The notes: a model not told the origin generated them from the sequence alone. Numbered from the stretch's first letter, positions 8,271 to 17,396 are shown. The stretch is 64,000 nucleotides of DNA from Phyllobacterium calauticae (GCF_019991125.1 NZ_JAGENB010000001.1:1116001-1180000); one strand, 5' to 3'. A program made the numbers and translations.

Positions 8271-10037
8271 ATGATGGACGAATTCTTCAATTTCAAAGAG
8301 ACGGATGGTTTCCGGGTCAAACTCTGGCGGGGCGAGTATATGTGCCTGCTGGGCTTCGACGTGGATGCGCCGGAGGATGATTTTGTCGGTTTCGCGGTGG
8401 AGTACAAAGAGCCGAAGGGCGACACATTTTTGAACCTACGCAACCGCATCGCCTTCGACTACGGCGAGCCCGCCAAGAACGCGGTCACCGGCGGGGTCAA
8501 GTTCCCCACCACCGAAGCGCCGCTGCAGATGTTCCGCTGGGTGCATTTTCCCTATGAGCCGCAGGACGGCATCTACACCTACCGCATCACCAAGATGCAC
8601 ATGCCGCAGGACGGCAAGCTGGTGCGCGGCACCATGATCGAGCTGCCGATCCGCTATGACAGCGTCACCTATGACGGCTTTCTCGATATCGGCTTTACCC
8701 GCAACTTTGCCTCGTCGCAGGCTTTCGAGGACAAGAAGAAGCGGCTGCACCTGACCAATGACATCATCCCCGCCAATGCGGATGACGGCCTCGCCTTTGC
8801 GGCCAGGAAAGCCGCAATCGCCAAGACGGGTATCTATGACTGGCTGGGGTTCGAGGCGCACCGGCTGCTGTTCGGCTTCCTCGACTGGGCGGTGAAGGAC
8901 CCGACCATCGAGGTCGACGCGCTGGCCTACGACCTGAATGAGCCGGATTTTCTGGCACAGCTGGAAAAGCTCGGCAGCCGCCTGCGGGTGATCGTCGATG
9001 ATTCCGGCGTGGCGGACAAGAAGACCGGCGGACTAAAAAGCGGGCATGGCGCGCCGGACAGTGCGGAAACCCAGGCGGCGGCGCGGCTTGTTGCCAGCGC
9101 CGGGGCGGACCGGGTCAAACGCGGGCATTTTCGCGGGCTGCAGCACAACAAGGTGCTGATCGCCAAACGCAACGGCGTGCCGGTGCGGGTGCTGGGCGGC
9201 TCGATGAATTTTTCGTTCCGCGGCTTCTACATCCAGGCCAACAACCTGTTCATCTTCGATGACGAGGCGGTGGCGGGCCTGTTCGCGCAGATGTTCACGC
9301 TGGCCTTCACTGACATGGCCAATTTCCAGAAAGACCCGTTTTCGAAAGTCTGGCATTCGGTAAAACGCGAAGGCCGCCCGGCGGTGCATGTCTGTTTTTC
9401 GCCGCACAAGACATCGGAGCTATCGCTGCGGCCGGTGGGCGGCGCCATCGACCAGGCGACATCCTCGGTGTTCTATTCCTTCGCCTTCATGAACCAGACC
9501 AAATCCGGCCCGGTGCGCGAGGCGCTGGACCGTCTGATCAAGAAGCCGCTGTTCAGCTATGGCGTGGTGGACAAGAAGAGCGGGATGGAAATCCAGAAGC
9601 CGAGCGGCGAGAACGGCCTTGTCGATTTCGCCTATCTGGCCAAGAATGCACCGGAGCCGTTCAAGAGCGAATGGTCCGGCGGCAGCGGCATCAATATTCA
9701 CCACAAGTTCGCCGTGGTGGATTTCGACAAGCCGACGGCCAAGGTGTTCACCGGATCGAGCAATTTTTCGCCCTCCGGCGAGACCGGCAATGGCGATCAT
9801 CTCGTCATCATCGAGGATCAGCGGGTGGCGACGGCCTTTGCCATCGAGGCGCTGCGCATGTTCGACCACCTGAACTTCCGCAACCGCATGCAGGTGGAAA
9901 TCGCCGCGCTACCGAAACAGATCACCCTGAAGAAACCCAAGGCGATCTCGGGCGAAAGCACCGCGTGGTTCGACAAGTTCTACGTGGCGGGAAGCCAGCG
10001 CGAGCGCGACCGGCTGACCTTTTCGCGTCAGTCGTAG
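8271..10037 (+). CDS. Phospholipase D superfamily protein with N-terminal unknown domain
   Basis: 588-residue protein. The first ~150 residues (FFNFKETDGFRVKLWRGEYM onward) are beta-rich and match no family I know. Two PLD repeats follow: one around residue 290 with QHNKVLIAKRNG and GGSMNFS, and one around residue 475 with IHHKFAVVDFD and TGSSNFS. The second motif has the full HxK(x)4D signature; in the first, the Asp position is Lys, so only one half may be fully catalytic. PLD enzymes hydrolyse phosphodiesters in lipids or nucleic acids; the substrate here is unknown, and no signal peptide is seen. AGGGG precedes ATG 8271. The 3' end overlaps convergent cydB by 10 bp. Confidence 0.85.
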   Translation: MMDEFFNFKETDGFRVKLWRGEYMCLLGFDVDAPEDDFVGFAVEYKEPKGDTFLNLRNRIAFDYGEPAKNAVTGGVKFPTTEAPLQMFRWVHFPYEPQDGIYTYRITKMHMPQDGKLVRGTMIELPIRYDSVTYDGFLDIGFTRNFASSQAFEDKKKRLHLTNDIIPANADDGLAFAARKAAIAKTGIYDWLGFEAHRLLFGFLDWAVKDPTIEVDALAYDLNEPDFLAQLEKLGSRLRVIVDDSGVADKKTGGLKSGHGAPDSAETQAAARLVASAGADRVKRGHFRGLQHNKVLIAKRNGVPVRVLGGSMNFSFRGFYIQANNLFIFDDEAVAGLFAQMFTLAFTDMANFQKDPFSKVWHSVKREGRPAVHVCFSPHKTSELSLRPVGGAIDQATSSVFYSFAFMNQTKSGPVREALDRLIKKPLFSYGVVDKKSGMEIQKPSGENGLVDFAYLAKNAPEPFKSEWSGGSGINIHHKFAVVDFDKPTAKVFTGSSNFSPSGETGNGDHLVIIEDQRVATAFAIEALRMFDHLNFRNRMQVEIAALPKQITLKKPKAISGESTAWFDKFYVAGSQRERDRLTFSRQS

Positions 10038-11032
10038 CGCAGGTCGTGCGCCTTGCCGCCGAACACCCGGTAGGCGAAGATGGAATAGCCGACGATGGCA
10101 GGCAGCACGACGATGACGCCGACGAGGATGATGCCAAGGCTTTCCGGCGCGCTGGCGGCGGCGAAAATCGTCAGCCGCTCCGGCACCACATAGGGATAGA
10201 AGGAATAGGCGAGCCCGGCAAAGCCGAGGGTGAAAATACCCGCCATCAGCATGAACGGCAGCGCCGAATAGCGGTCATTGGCAGCGGGCAGCCTGGCAAG
10301 CACGGCCCAGAGTGCGGCAAAGAGCGCGGCAGTGACCAGTGGCAGCGGCGCGAGCAGGATCATCTGCGGCAGCACAAACCATTTGGCGAAAATGCGCGGA
10401 CTGGCCAAGGGCGTCGCCAGCGAAATCGCAACCATGCCGAGCGCGGCAAAGACCAGCGACCGGCGCATCAGGAGGACGGCCTTGTGCTGCAAGGCGCCCT
10501 CGGTCTTGTGGATGATCCATGCGGCGCCGATGGCGGCGTAAGACGCGGTGAGGCAAAGACCGACCAGCAGGCCGAACAGGATGCAGGCCGCTGACTGGTC
10601 AAGCCCCAGCACATAGACGCCGAGCATGTAGCCCTGCGCCATGGAAGCGGTGATCGAGCCGACGGCGAAGACGAAATTCCAGCGCGGCTTCACATGCAGA
10701 TCAACCTTGGCGCGAAAATCGAAGGCGACACCGCGCAGGATCAGGCTGATCAGCATGACGGTGACGGGGACATACAGCGCCGGCAGCACGACGCCATGCG
10801 CCGCGGGAAAGGCCACCAGCAGCAGGCCGATGGCGAGGACCAGCCAGGTTTCATTGGCATCCCAGAACGGGCCGATGGCGGCAACCATGGTGTCGCGCTC
10901 CGCATCGTCCGTTGCGGCGAAAAGAATGCCGACGCCGAGATCAAAGCCATCGAGGATGACATAGACCAGGATCGACAGGCCCATCAGCCCGGCAAAAATG
11001 AGGGGAAGGAGGATGGCGGGATCAAAGGTCAT
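10028..11032 (-). CDS. cydB: Cytochrome bd-type quinol oxidase subunit II
   Basis: 334-residue integral membrane protein with about eight to nine hydrophobic helices. It starts with a CydB-type stretch (IFAGLMGLSILVYVILDGFD) and has FWDANETWLVLAIG, a family-conserved segment near residue 55. It pairs with subunit I to form a quinol oxidase that reduces oxygen to water without pumping protons. The start overlaps the end of subunit I by 4 nt, showing coupled translation. The short CioAB-like form of subunit I suggests a cyanide-insensitive variant, which is an inference. It ends convergently over the PLD gene. Confidence 0.95.
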   Translation of the reverse strand: MTFDPAILLPLIFAGLMGLSILVYVILDGFDLGVGILFAATDDAERDTMVAAIGPFWDANETWLVLAIGLLLVAFPAAHGVVLPALYVPVTVMLISLILRGVAFDFRAKVDLHVKPRWNFVFAVGSITASMAQGYMLGVYVLGLDQSAACILFGLLVGLCLTASYAAIGAAWIIHKTEGALQHKAVLLMRRSLVFAALGMVAISLATPLASPRIFAKWFVLPQMILLAPLPLVTAALFAALWAVLARLPAANDRYSALPFMLMAGIFTLGFAGLAYSFYPYVVPERLTIFAAASAPESLGIILVGVIVVLPAIVGYSIFAYRVFGGKAHDLRYD

Positions 11033-12393
11033 CCGCTTCCCCGCACCGGCTGGCCCAGCGGCTGGTCTTCGACGCCCGGTTCCGGCTGCCGGTCGCCCTC
11101 ACGGGCGGCCTTGACCGTCAGCCGCAGGATCACGCCGATATATGCCAGCAGCAGCATGGTATAGACAATGAGATAGGCCGCAAGCGACGCGGCGACCGTA
11201 CCGGCGGGCACCGGCCCGAGCGCGTCCGCCGCTTTGAGCACGCCGTTGACCAGCCAGGGCTGGCGGCCGATTTCCGCCGTGTACCAGCCGGCCAGCGTTG
11301 CCACCCAGCCGGACAGAGCCATGGGCACCAGCACGAGCGCAAGCGGCCGCGTGAGCGTGCTGCGCCGCCACAGCATCCACGCGGCTGTCCACGACACCAG
11401 CAGCATCAGGACGCCGGTGCCGACCATGATGCGGAAGGCGAAAAACAGCGGCAGAACCGGCGGGTGATTACCCGCGAACTGGTCGAGGCCGGGTACGGCA
11501 CCGGCAGCGTCGTGCCGCAGGATCAGGCTGGCACCATCCGGCACGGCGACCTCGAAACGATTTTCGCGTGTCGTCTCGTCAGGCACGGCAAACAGCAGCA
11601 GCGGCGCATGGGAGCGGGTTTGCCAGTTGGCTTCGATCGCCGCGATCTTCTGCGGCTGATGCGCCAGCGTGTTCAGCCCATGCTGATCGCCCGCGACGAT
11701 CTGCACCGGGATGAGCACCGCGGCGAGATAAACGCCGGTGCGCAGGGCTTTGCCCATGGCATCGCTGCGGTCGCCCAGTAGCCAGCGCAGGGCAGACAGG
11801 CCTGAGATCAGAAAGGATATGGTGAGCCCCGATGCCAGCAGCATGTGCACAAGCCGGTAGGGCATGGACGGGTTGAAGATGATGGCGGCCCAATCGGTGG
11901 CAAAGGCCTTGCCGCCGCGCATCTCGAAACCATCGGGCGTCTGCATCCAGGAATTCAGCGCAATGATCCAGAATGCCGACACCGTCGTGCCGAAGGCGAC
12001 AAGCAGGGTTGCCAGCGTATGGATACGATTGGACACGCGGCGGAACCCGAACAGCATGATGCCGAGAAAGGCTGCTTCCAGAAAGAACGCGGTGAGAATT
12101 TCATAGGCCAGCAGCGGCCCGGCAATATTGCCGACCGTTTGCATGTAGCCCGGCCAGTTGGTGCCGAACTGGAAGCTCATGGTCACGCCCGACACCACGC
12201 CAAAGGCGAAGGACAGGGCGAAAACCTTGACCCAGAAATGGTAGGCCTTCATCCAGCCTTCGTCGCTGGACCGGCGATAGCGCAGCTTGAAATACAAAAG
12301 CACCCAGCCGAGCGCGATGGTGATCGTCGGGAACAGGATATGGAACGAGATATTCGCAGCGAATTGTATTCTCGACAGAATGAACGGATCCAT
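11029..12393 (-). CDS. cydA: Cytochrome bd-type quinol oxidase subunit I (CioA-like)
   Basis: 454-residue heme-bearing membrane subunit. ATG 12393 (MDPFILSRIQFAANISFHIL) gives the normal N-terminus with the early heme-ligand histidine; the longer upstream frame would run through the intergenic repeat. Conserved GDQHG and the quinol-loop region are present, but the protein is shorter than E. coli CydA (522 aa), as in the short-Q-loop CioA group of proteobacteria. GAAAGGA lies upstream. It forms an operon with cydB. Such oxidases serve at low oxygen or under respiratory inhibition. No Fnr/Anr box was recognised upstream. Confidence 0.95.
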   Translation of the reverse strand: MDPFILSRIQFAANISFHILFPTITIALGWVLLYFKLRYRRSSDEGWMKAYHFWVKVFALSFAFGVVSGVTMSFQFGTNWPGYMQTVGNIAGPLLAYEILTAFFLEAAFLGIMLFGFRRVSNRIHTLATLLVAFGTTVSAFWIIALNSWMQTPDGFEMRGGKAFATDWAAIIFNPSMPYRLVHMLLASGLTISFLISGLSALRWLLGDRSDAMGKALRTGVYLAAVLIPVQIVAGDQHGLNTLAHQPQKIAAIEANWQTRSHAPLLLFAVPDETTRENRFEVAVPDGASLILRHDAAGAVPGLDQFAGNHPPVLPLFFAFRIMVGTGVLMLLVSWTAAWMLWRRSTLTRPLALVLVPMALSGWVATLAGWYTAEIGRQPWLVNGVLKAADALGPVPAGTVAASLAAYLIVYTMLLLAYIGVILRLTVKAAREGDRQPEPGVEDQPLGQPVRGSG

Positions 12394-12461
12394 GACGGCG
12401 TCCTTTCGCTGCGGACATATGTCACCCGAACGGACGGCGTGAGAAGTAGACATGCTGTCGC

Positions 12462-12585
12462 GTGCGTGGTTCGACAAGCTCATCATGAGGGAGGGCGAGG
12501 ATCGCAGGGAGCCCGATTTAGCAACGCTGGCGATTGGCTTGCAGCCAAACCACATCCCTCATGGTGAGCTTGTCGAACCACGCAC
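12462..12585. repeat. Palindromic repeat element, long-loop copy
   Basis: The arm GTGCGTGGTTCGACAAGCTC begins at 12462 and continues through TGAGGGA (to about 12492), and its complement runs from 12555 to 12585, with one mismatch near the loop. The same element occurs at 33858-33944. The two copies share loop sequence, but this one has about 37 extra bases in the loop. It lies between cydA and the dehydratase gene and could end transcription in either direction. Confidence 0.95.
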
Positions 12586-12612
12586 AATTGCCATGCAGAT
12601 TCAGCCCTGCCC

Positions 12613-13596
12613 CTATGCCGCGGCGATCAGCCCGCCATAGATATCCAGGTCCACATTGCCGCCTGACAGGACCACGGCAACCGTCTTGCCCTGCAGCTCA
12701 TCCGCCCGTGCCGCCACGCCGGCAAGGCCGACGCAGCCGCCGGGCTCGACAATCACCTTGAGATAGGTCGCCGCATCGCGCATCGCAGCGGCAACCGCTT
12801 TATCGGAAACCGCGACGCCGCCCGCCAGGTTCTGCTTGTTGATCGGGAAGGTCAGGTCACCCGGCTGCTGGGTCAGGATCGCATCGCAGATCGAGCGGTA
12901 GCCCGGCTCGTTGGCAATCTGCCTGCCGGCCACCAGCGACCGGCGCAGATCGTCGAAATGATCGGGCTCGACACCCCAGATGCGGGTGTGCGGGGAACGC
13001 GCCTTGACGGCAACGGAAATGCCGCTGATCAGCCCGCCGCCGCCGCTCGGCACGAACAGGTCGTCGAAGACGATGCCGCGTTCCTCCGCCTCGTCGATCA
13101 GCTCGATGCCGATCGTGCCCTGCCCGGCCATGATCGCAGGATCGTCATAGGGCGGCACCAGGATCATGCCGCGCCCGTTAATATACTCAGCCGCGATCTC
13201 CTCCCGACTCTGCTTGTAACGGTCATAGAGCACGACGTCAGCGCCATAGGATCTCGTATTGGCAATTTTCAACTGCGGTGCATCGGATGGCATGATGATG
13301 ACAGCCTTGATGCCGAAAAGCTGGGCGGAGCTTGCCACGCCCTGCGCATGGTTGCCGGAGGAAAAGGCGACGATGCCGCGCGTGCGCTCGTCCGCCGTCA
13401 TCTGGCTGATGCGATTGTAGGCGCCGCGGAACTTGAACGAACCGGTCCGCTGCAGGCATTCCGGCTTGAACAGGATGCGTGCACCATATTTGGCATTGAG
13501 CGCCTCCGACTCGATCAGCCGGGTGGTGACAAGCTGGCCTTTGAGCCGGATGGCGGCATCGACGATATCGGTATTGGCAATGGCGAACGCGTTCAT
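12613..13596 (-). CDS. PLP-dependent threonine/serine dehydratase
   Basis: 327-residue cytoplasmic enzyme of PLP fold type II. GSFKFRGA (near residue 52) holds the Schiff-base lysine; SSGNHAQG binds the PLP ring; SGGGGLISG is the phosphate-binding glycine loop. There is no C-terminal ACT domain, so it resembles catabolic TdcB-like or serine-racemase-like enzymes rather than biosynthetic IlvA. Probable reaction: L-threonine to 2-oxobutanoate and ammonia, possibly also serine to pyruvate. I chose ATG 13596 because GAGG is 5 nt upstream; an ATG one codon earlier is equally in frame. It is a single gene between cydA and mbfA. Confidence 0.9.
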   Translation of the reverse strand: MNAFAIANTDIVDAAIRLKGQLVTTRLIESEALNAKYGARILFKPECLQRTGSFKFRGAYNRISQMTADERTRGIVAFSSGNHAQGVASSAQLFGIKAVIIMPSDAPQLKIANTRSYGADVVLYDRYKQSREEIAAEYINGRGMILVPPYDDPAIMAGQGTIGIELIDEAEERGIVFDDLFVPSGGGGLISGISVAVKARSPHTRIWGVEPDHFDDLRRSLVAGRQIANEPGYRSICDAILTQQPGDLTFPINKQNLAGGVAVSDKAVAAAMRDAATYLKVIVEPGGCVGLAGVAARADELQGKTVAVVLSGGNVDLDIYGGLIAAA

Positions 13597-13720
13597 CATG
13601 TCCTCGGCTGCTGAATGGGCGGGTCTGGCCATTCATAGCACCAGCGCGGCGTTTCGGCATCCAAATCATTGTCATCATTGTCCCGGGCGCCCTCTTGAAA
13701 AGCGCGCCTGCTTTCTATAG

Positions 13721-13737
13721 TTTAGAATTATTCTAAA
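13721..13737. promoter_or_regulatory. ICE box, Irr-binding iron-control element
   Basis: TTTAGAATTATTCTAAA is a perfect palindrome (7-bp arms, 3-nt spacer) 13 bp before the mbfA start. It matches the iron control element (TTTAGAA-N3-TTCTAAA) to which the Irr regulator binds in rhizobia and Brucella. At this position Irr would repress mbfA under iron limitation, consistent with known regulation of mbfA orthologues. Confidence 0.9.
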
Positions 13738-13750
13738 TTAGGACAGTGTC

Positions 13751-14734
13751 ATGCTCAGCCGCTTCTTCGGTCCCCGCCGCCACGAACTCAACGAATTGTC
13801 GGAACAGCAGCTCCTCGCGCTCGCCATTTCATCGGAAGAAGACGATGCGCGGATCTACCTTGCCTATGCCGACGGGCTGCGGGACGATTTCCCGCAGAGC
13901 GCCAAAGTCTTCGAGGATATGGCGGAGGAGGAGAACCTGCACCGGCAGGCGCTCATCGACATGCACCGCGAGCGTTTCGGCGACCGCATTCCGCTGATCC
14001 GGCGCGAACATGTGCGCGGCTATCTCGAGCGCAAGCCGGACTGGCTGGTGCGGCCGCTCGGCATCGACAAGGTGCGCGAGATGGCGGAGAAAATGGAGGA
14101 GCAGGCCTACCGCTTCTACACGGAAGCGGTGAAGCTGGTCAGTGACGCCTCGACGCGCAAGCTGCTCGGGGATCTTGCCATTGCCGAGAAAACCCATGAA
14201 TCGCTGGCGCACCGGCTGGGCGAACAGCACACGCCCGATGCGGTGCAACAGGACGAGAAACTGACGGAAAAACGCCAGTTTCTGCTCACCTATGTCCAGC
14301 CGGGGCTGGCGGGGCTGATGGACGGTTCCGTCTCGACGCTTGCGCCGATTTTCGCGGCGGCCTTCGCAACCCAGGACACCTGGCAGACATTTCTGGTCGG
14401 CCTCTCCGCCTCGCTCGGTGCCGGCATCTCGATGGGCTTCACGGAAGCCGCCCATGATGACGGCAAGCTGTCCGGGCGCGGATCGCCGCTGAAGCGCGGC
14501 CTCGCCAACGGCATGATGACGGCGATCGGCGGCCTGGGCCATGCCCTGCCCTACCTGATCCCGGATTTCTGGACGGCAACGACCGTTGCCGCGATGGTGG
14601 TTTTCGTCGAACTCTGGGCGATTGCCTATATCCAGCACAAATATATGGAAACGCCGTTCTTCCGCGCGGCGATACAGGTGGTGCTGGGCGGCAGCCTCGT
14701 GCTGGCTACGGGCATTCTCATCGGCAATGCGTGA
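13751..14734 (+). CDS. mbfA: Membrane-bound ferritin (MbfA), iron/H2O2 stress exporter
   Basis: 327-residue protein with two parts. Residues 1-165 form an erythrin-like diiron ferritin domain with glutamate-rich helices (SSEEDDARIYLAYADG, EEENLHRQALIDMHRERFG, MEEQAYRFY). Residues about 180-325 form a VIT1-like membrane transporter with hydrophobic helices and the family stretch GLAGLMDGSVSTLAPIFAAAF. Orthologues in Agrobacterium and Bradyrhizobium export iron and protect from iron and peroxide stress, acting in the inner membrane. AGGA precedes ATG 13751. An ICE box directly upstream shows Irr control. It is monocistronic. Confidence 0.95.
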   Translation: MLSRFFGPRRHELNELSEQQLLALAISSEEDDARIYLAYADGLRDDFPQSAKVFEDMAEEENLHRQALIDMHRERFGDRIPLIRREHVRGYLERKPDWLVRPLGIDKVREMAEKMEEQAYRFYTEAVKLVSDASTRKLLGDLAIAEKTHESLAHRLGEQHTPDAVQQDEKLTEKRQFLLTYVQPGLAGLMDGSVSTLAPIFAAAFATQDTWQTFLVGLSASLGAGISMGFTEAAHDDGKLSGRGSPLKRGLANGMMTAIGGLGHALPYLIPDFWTATTVAAMVVFVELWAIAYIQHKYMETPFFRAAIQVVLGGSLVLATGILIGNA

Positions 14735-14742
14735 TGGGAAGA

Positions 14743-14789
14743 GAGGCAATGCGTGCGCGGCAAAGTTGATGCCGGATACGCATTGCCTC
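14743..14789. repeat. 12-bp inverted repeat after mbfA
   Basis: GAGGCAATGCGT (14743-14754) pairs perfectly with ACGCATTGCCTC (14778-14789) across a 23-nt loop, 9 bp after the mbfA stop codon. The mbfA end itself contains GGCAATGCGTG, a direct repeat of the arm. It may be a terminator, but there is no clear T-run. Confidence 0.7.
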
Positions 14790-14906
14790 ATATTATATCG
14801 GCATCAATTTTTGATGATTAAATGAGCAAACCGAGACTTTCGTTCGATTGACCGAGCTGACCTCTCATTCGCACTATTGAATTTTTGCGAATTTTGAGAG
14901 GCCAAT

Positions 14907-16847
14907 ATGATTGTTAGAATTTTATTGCTTGTGGCCCTTTTGGGCCTTACTGCCTGCAACAAGGAAAACACGGAAACAGAGGTTTCACAAGGAACCTTTG
15001 ACGTCCCGTCTGCGTCTACCGCAGCTTTGCCGATTGAGGAAGCCGGGACGAAGGAACCGGACAAGGTCAAGCCGGAAGCCAAACCGTCTGAGATTGTCAT
15101 TGTCGCGCCCGGCACAAGCCCGGACAAGCCGGAAACAAGAGTTTCACAAAACACATCAGATCACTCTACAACACCCGTAACGCCCCCTATTGCACCTCCA
15201 TCAATTGAAGAAACAGCACGAAAGAAGGCAGGTGATTTCAAGGCAGCCGGTAAACTTCAGGAGGCAGCCATCGCCCTGCGGAGCGCCGGTCTGGACAAAG
15301 ACGCGTTTGAACTCTTCGCACCTGAGGATTACGCGTTTAACGTCAATGACCACCCCGCCAAGCCCTCTTCGCCTGAGGTGAGCGAAACACCTTCCGTCAA
15401 GCGCCACTCGATGACGCTGAACGGCAAGACCGTCTGGTACACCGCCAAGGCCGGCCACATCATCGCTTATGGTCAGAAGGATCCGAAAACAGGTGGGAAA
15501 GACGCAAAGGCTGCTATTTTCTATATGTCTTATACGCGGGATGACCTGCCACATGAAAGCCGCCCGGTAACATTCTTATTCAATGGCGGTCCCGGCTATG
15601 CCTCGGTCTTTCTGCATATGGCGGCATTCGGCCCCAAGCGGATCAAGATTGATGCGCCATTCATGCCCATGAAAAAAAGTGATCTGAAATTTCCTGTCGT
15701 CGACAATGAGGAGACGTTGCTCGATCACACGGACCTTGTCTTCGTTGATCCCGTCGGCACCGGCTTTTCCAAGGCGATTGCACCCCACGCCGACAAGGAA
15801 TTTTACGCCGTGAACGCAGATGCCGAGGTCGCGCGCGATTTTATCACAAGCTACACCAACAGGAACCACCGCCAGAGTTCCCCCAAATACCTTCTCGGGG
15901 AATCCTGGGGGAGTGCCCGCGTCTCCCTGACCGCCGCGCTTCTGGAGGATGCCGGCACGAGCAATCTCGATCCGGACCCATCGGGCAAGCCACCCGTCGT
16001 GCTGTCGGGCGTGGTTTTAAGCTCTCCATACCTGTCAGGAGAAGCTTGCAAATTTTTCGGGATGAACTCTTGCAATACAGAAATGCCGACCAACGCCATA
16101 ACGGCAGAGTATTTTCAAAAGCCCGGGGCAAGCTGGCGGGGTAACCGAACAATCGATCAATATGCTGACTATATAAGGCAATTCGCAGTGAGTTCGTATA
16201 TTGCGGTGATCAAAGAATTCCCCACCTCCACCTCCAGAACTGATATCGCGCTGACGAAACACGGGCCAGTATTGCAGGAATTCCGCAACATTGGCGGAAA
16301 TCAGGCATTGACATGGGGCGACTTCTTCAAGGGGAATATTTTAACCAATCGACCGGCCGCCAAATATCATGGCTCGTACGATGCCCGCATGATCGCTGAC
16401 GATTACGACCCCGATTTTTTCGATGATGACGTTCTGGGAAATGGTGTCAAAACGCATCTGCAAACATTCATGAATTATTCTGCCAATGCTGATGCAACGG
16501 ATGTTTCAGGCGGCGTCAAGGAAGTGAATAGCACATATGCCATCAATTGCGGCTGTCGCAGTTCTTTTAATGAAAAACCGCGGATTGGCGGTGTTGCCGA
16601 TCTGACTCAAGCTCTTACTGCCGATCCTCATCTGACCGTCATGGCACTTCACGGTTATTATGATCAGGTAACGCCGTTCTTCGAGACCGAAACACAATTG
16701 AAACAAGCCGGCTTGGACAAACTTATCCCCATGCACCTGTTTGAGGGCGGGCACATGTTCTATTATTCCGAGGCCGCGCGAAAGCCGATGAAAAAAGTTT
16801 TGGATGAATTTTACACCCGCGCCCCTGTAATCGTGGCGACGAATTGA
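14907..16847 (+). CDS. Peptidase S10 (serine carboxypeptidase)-like lipoprotein
   Basis: 646-residue exported protein. The N-terminus has a lipobox (LLGLTAC), so it is probably a lipoprotein. Residues 20-115 are a low-complexity linker rich in Thr, Pro, Glu and Lys. From about 160 it is an alpha/beta hydrolase of family S10: FLFNGGPGYASVFLH (oxyanion region), GESWGS (nucleophile serine; canonical GESYGG), HGYYDQVTPF (acid) and EGGHMFYY (histidine). The family removes C-terminal residues from peptides. The sequence is visibly AT-richer than its neighbours, which suggests acquisition by transfer. The secreted EF-hand protein follows within 30 bp. Confidence 0.88.
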   Translation: MIVRILLLVALLGLTACNKENTETEVSQGTFDVPSASTAALPIEEAGTKEPDKVKPEAKPSEIVIVAPGTSPDKPETRVSQNTSDHSTTPVTPPIAPPSIEETARKKAGDFKAAGKLQEAAIALRSAGLDKDAFELFAPEDYAFNVNDHPAKPSSPEVSETPSVKRHSMTLNGKTVWYTAKAGHIIAYGQKDPKTGGKDAKAAIFYMSYTRDDLPHESRPVTFLFNGGPGYASVFLHMAAFGPKRIKIDAPFMPMKKSDLKFPVVDNEETLLDHTDLVFVDPVGTGFSKAIAPHADKEFYAVNADAEVARDFITSYTNRNHRQSSPKYLLGESWGSARVSLTAALLEDAGTSNLDPDPSGKPPVVLSGVVLSSPYLSGEACKFFGMNSCNTEMPTNAITAEYFQKPGASWRGNRTIDQYADYIRQFAVSSYIAVIKEFPTSTSRTDIALTKHGPVLQEFRNIGGNQALTWGDFFKGNILTNRPAAKYHGSYDARMIADDYDPDFFDDDVLGNGVKTHLQTFMNYSANADATDVSGGVKEVNSTYAINCGCRSSFNEKPRIGGVADLTQALTADPHLTVMALHGYYDQVTPFFETETQLKQAGLDKLIPMHLFEGGHMFYYSEAARKPMKKVLDEFYTRAPVIVATN

Positions 16848-16876
16848 GCATCTCCTTTGCAAGAATGGATTTGAAC

Positions 16877-17311
16877 ATGAAAAAATATTATCGATCATTT
16901 GCCTTTGTCAGCAGCGCAATAACAGCGGCAGCGCTTGTGCCTTCGGCACATGCCTTTCCCAGGGAAGTCACGCGCTTTTCAGTGATACCGCCATATCAGG
17001 AAAGAATCTTGCGCATAGGCGACGGCTTGCGGCTTCCGTCGACCACGACTGATCAGGGCGCCCAGCCGCCCGTTCAGCAAGTCCTTCATCAGCGTTTGAA
17101 GGCGCGCTTCGATGCGGCGACTGTTCACTCCAATCATCTTTTGACCGCCAAGGGTGCTGATGATGCGAGCTGGGGATTTGTTGCGAGCCACTTTGCGGAA
17201 ATTGACAAAGATCACAACGGCTATGTGACATTCAGCGAAGTAACTGCTTTCATGGACGCCCGTTCACCGTTGAAAACCGGCAAGGAGCAGACCGTTCAGA
17301 TCGTCGAGTAA
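16877..17311 (+). CDS. Secreted EF-hand domain protein
   Basis: 144-residue exported protein: a basic start (MKKYYRSF), a hydrophobic signal region and a likely cleavage after SAHA. Near residue 115 lies one EF-hand loop, DKDHNGYVTFSE, with all calcium-coordinating positions filled. A second hand is not evident. I chose ATG 16877 over a codon 12 nt earlier because it gives a standard signal peptide. It sits just after the S10 peptidase gene, shares its lower GC and is probably in the same transcript, which ends at the strong terminator at 17397. A calcium-dependent extracytoplasmic role is inferred. Confidence 0.75.
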   Translation: MKKYYRSFAFVSSAITAAALVPSAHAFPREVTRFSVIPPYQERILRIGDGLRLPSTTTDQGAQPPVQQVLHQRLKARFDAATVHSNHLLTAKGADDASWGFVASHFAEIDKDHNGYVTFSEVTAFMDARSPLKTGKEQTVQIVE

Positions 17312-17396
17312 TGATGGTCTTAACAGCATGGTAGCGCCGACAATCTGTGACAGTCAGCGCACATAGATTTGTCTCAAAGGCGAATCAGAATCGACA

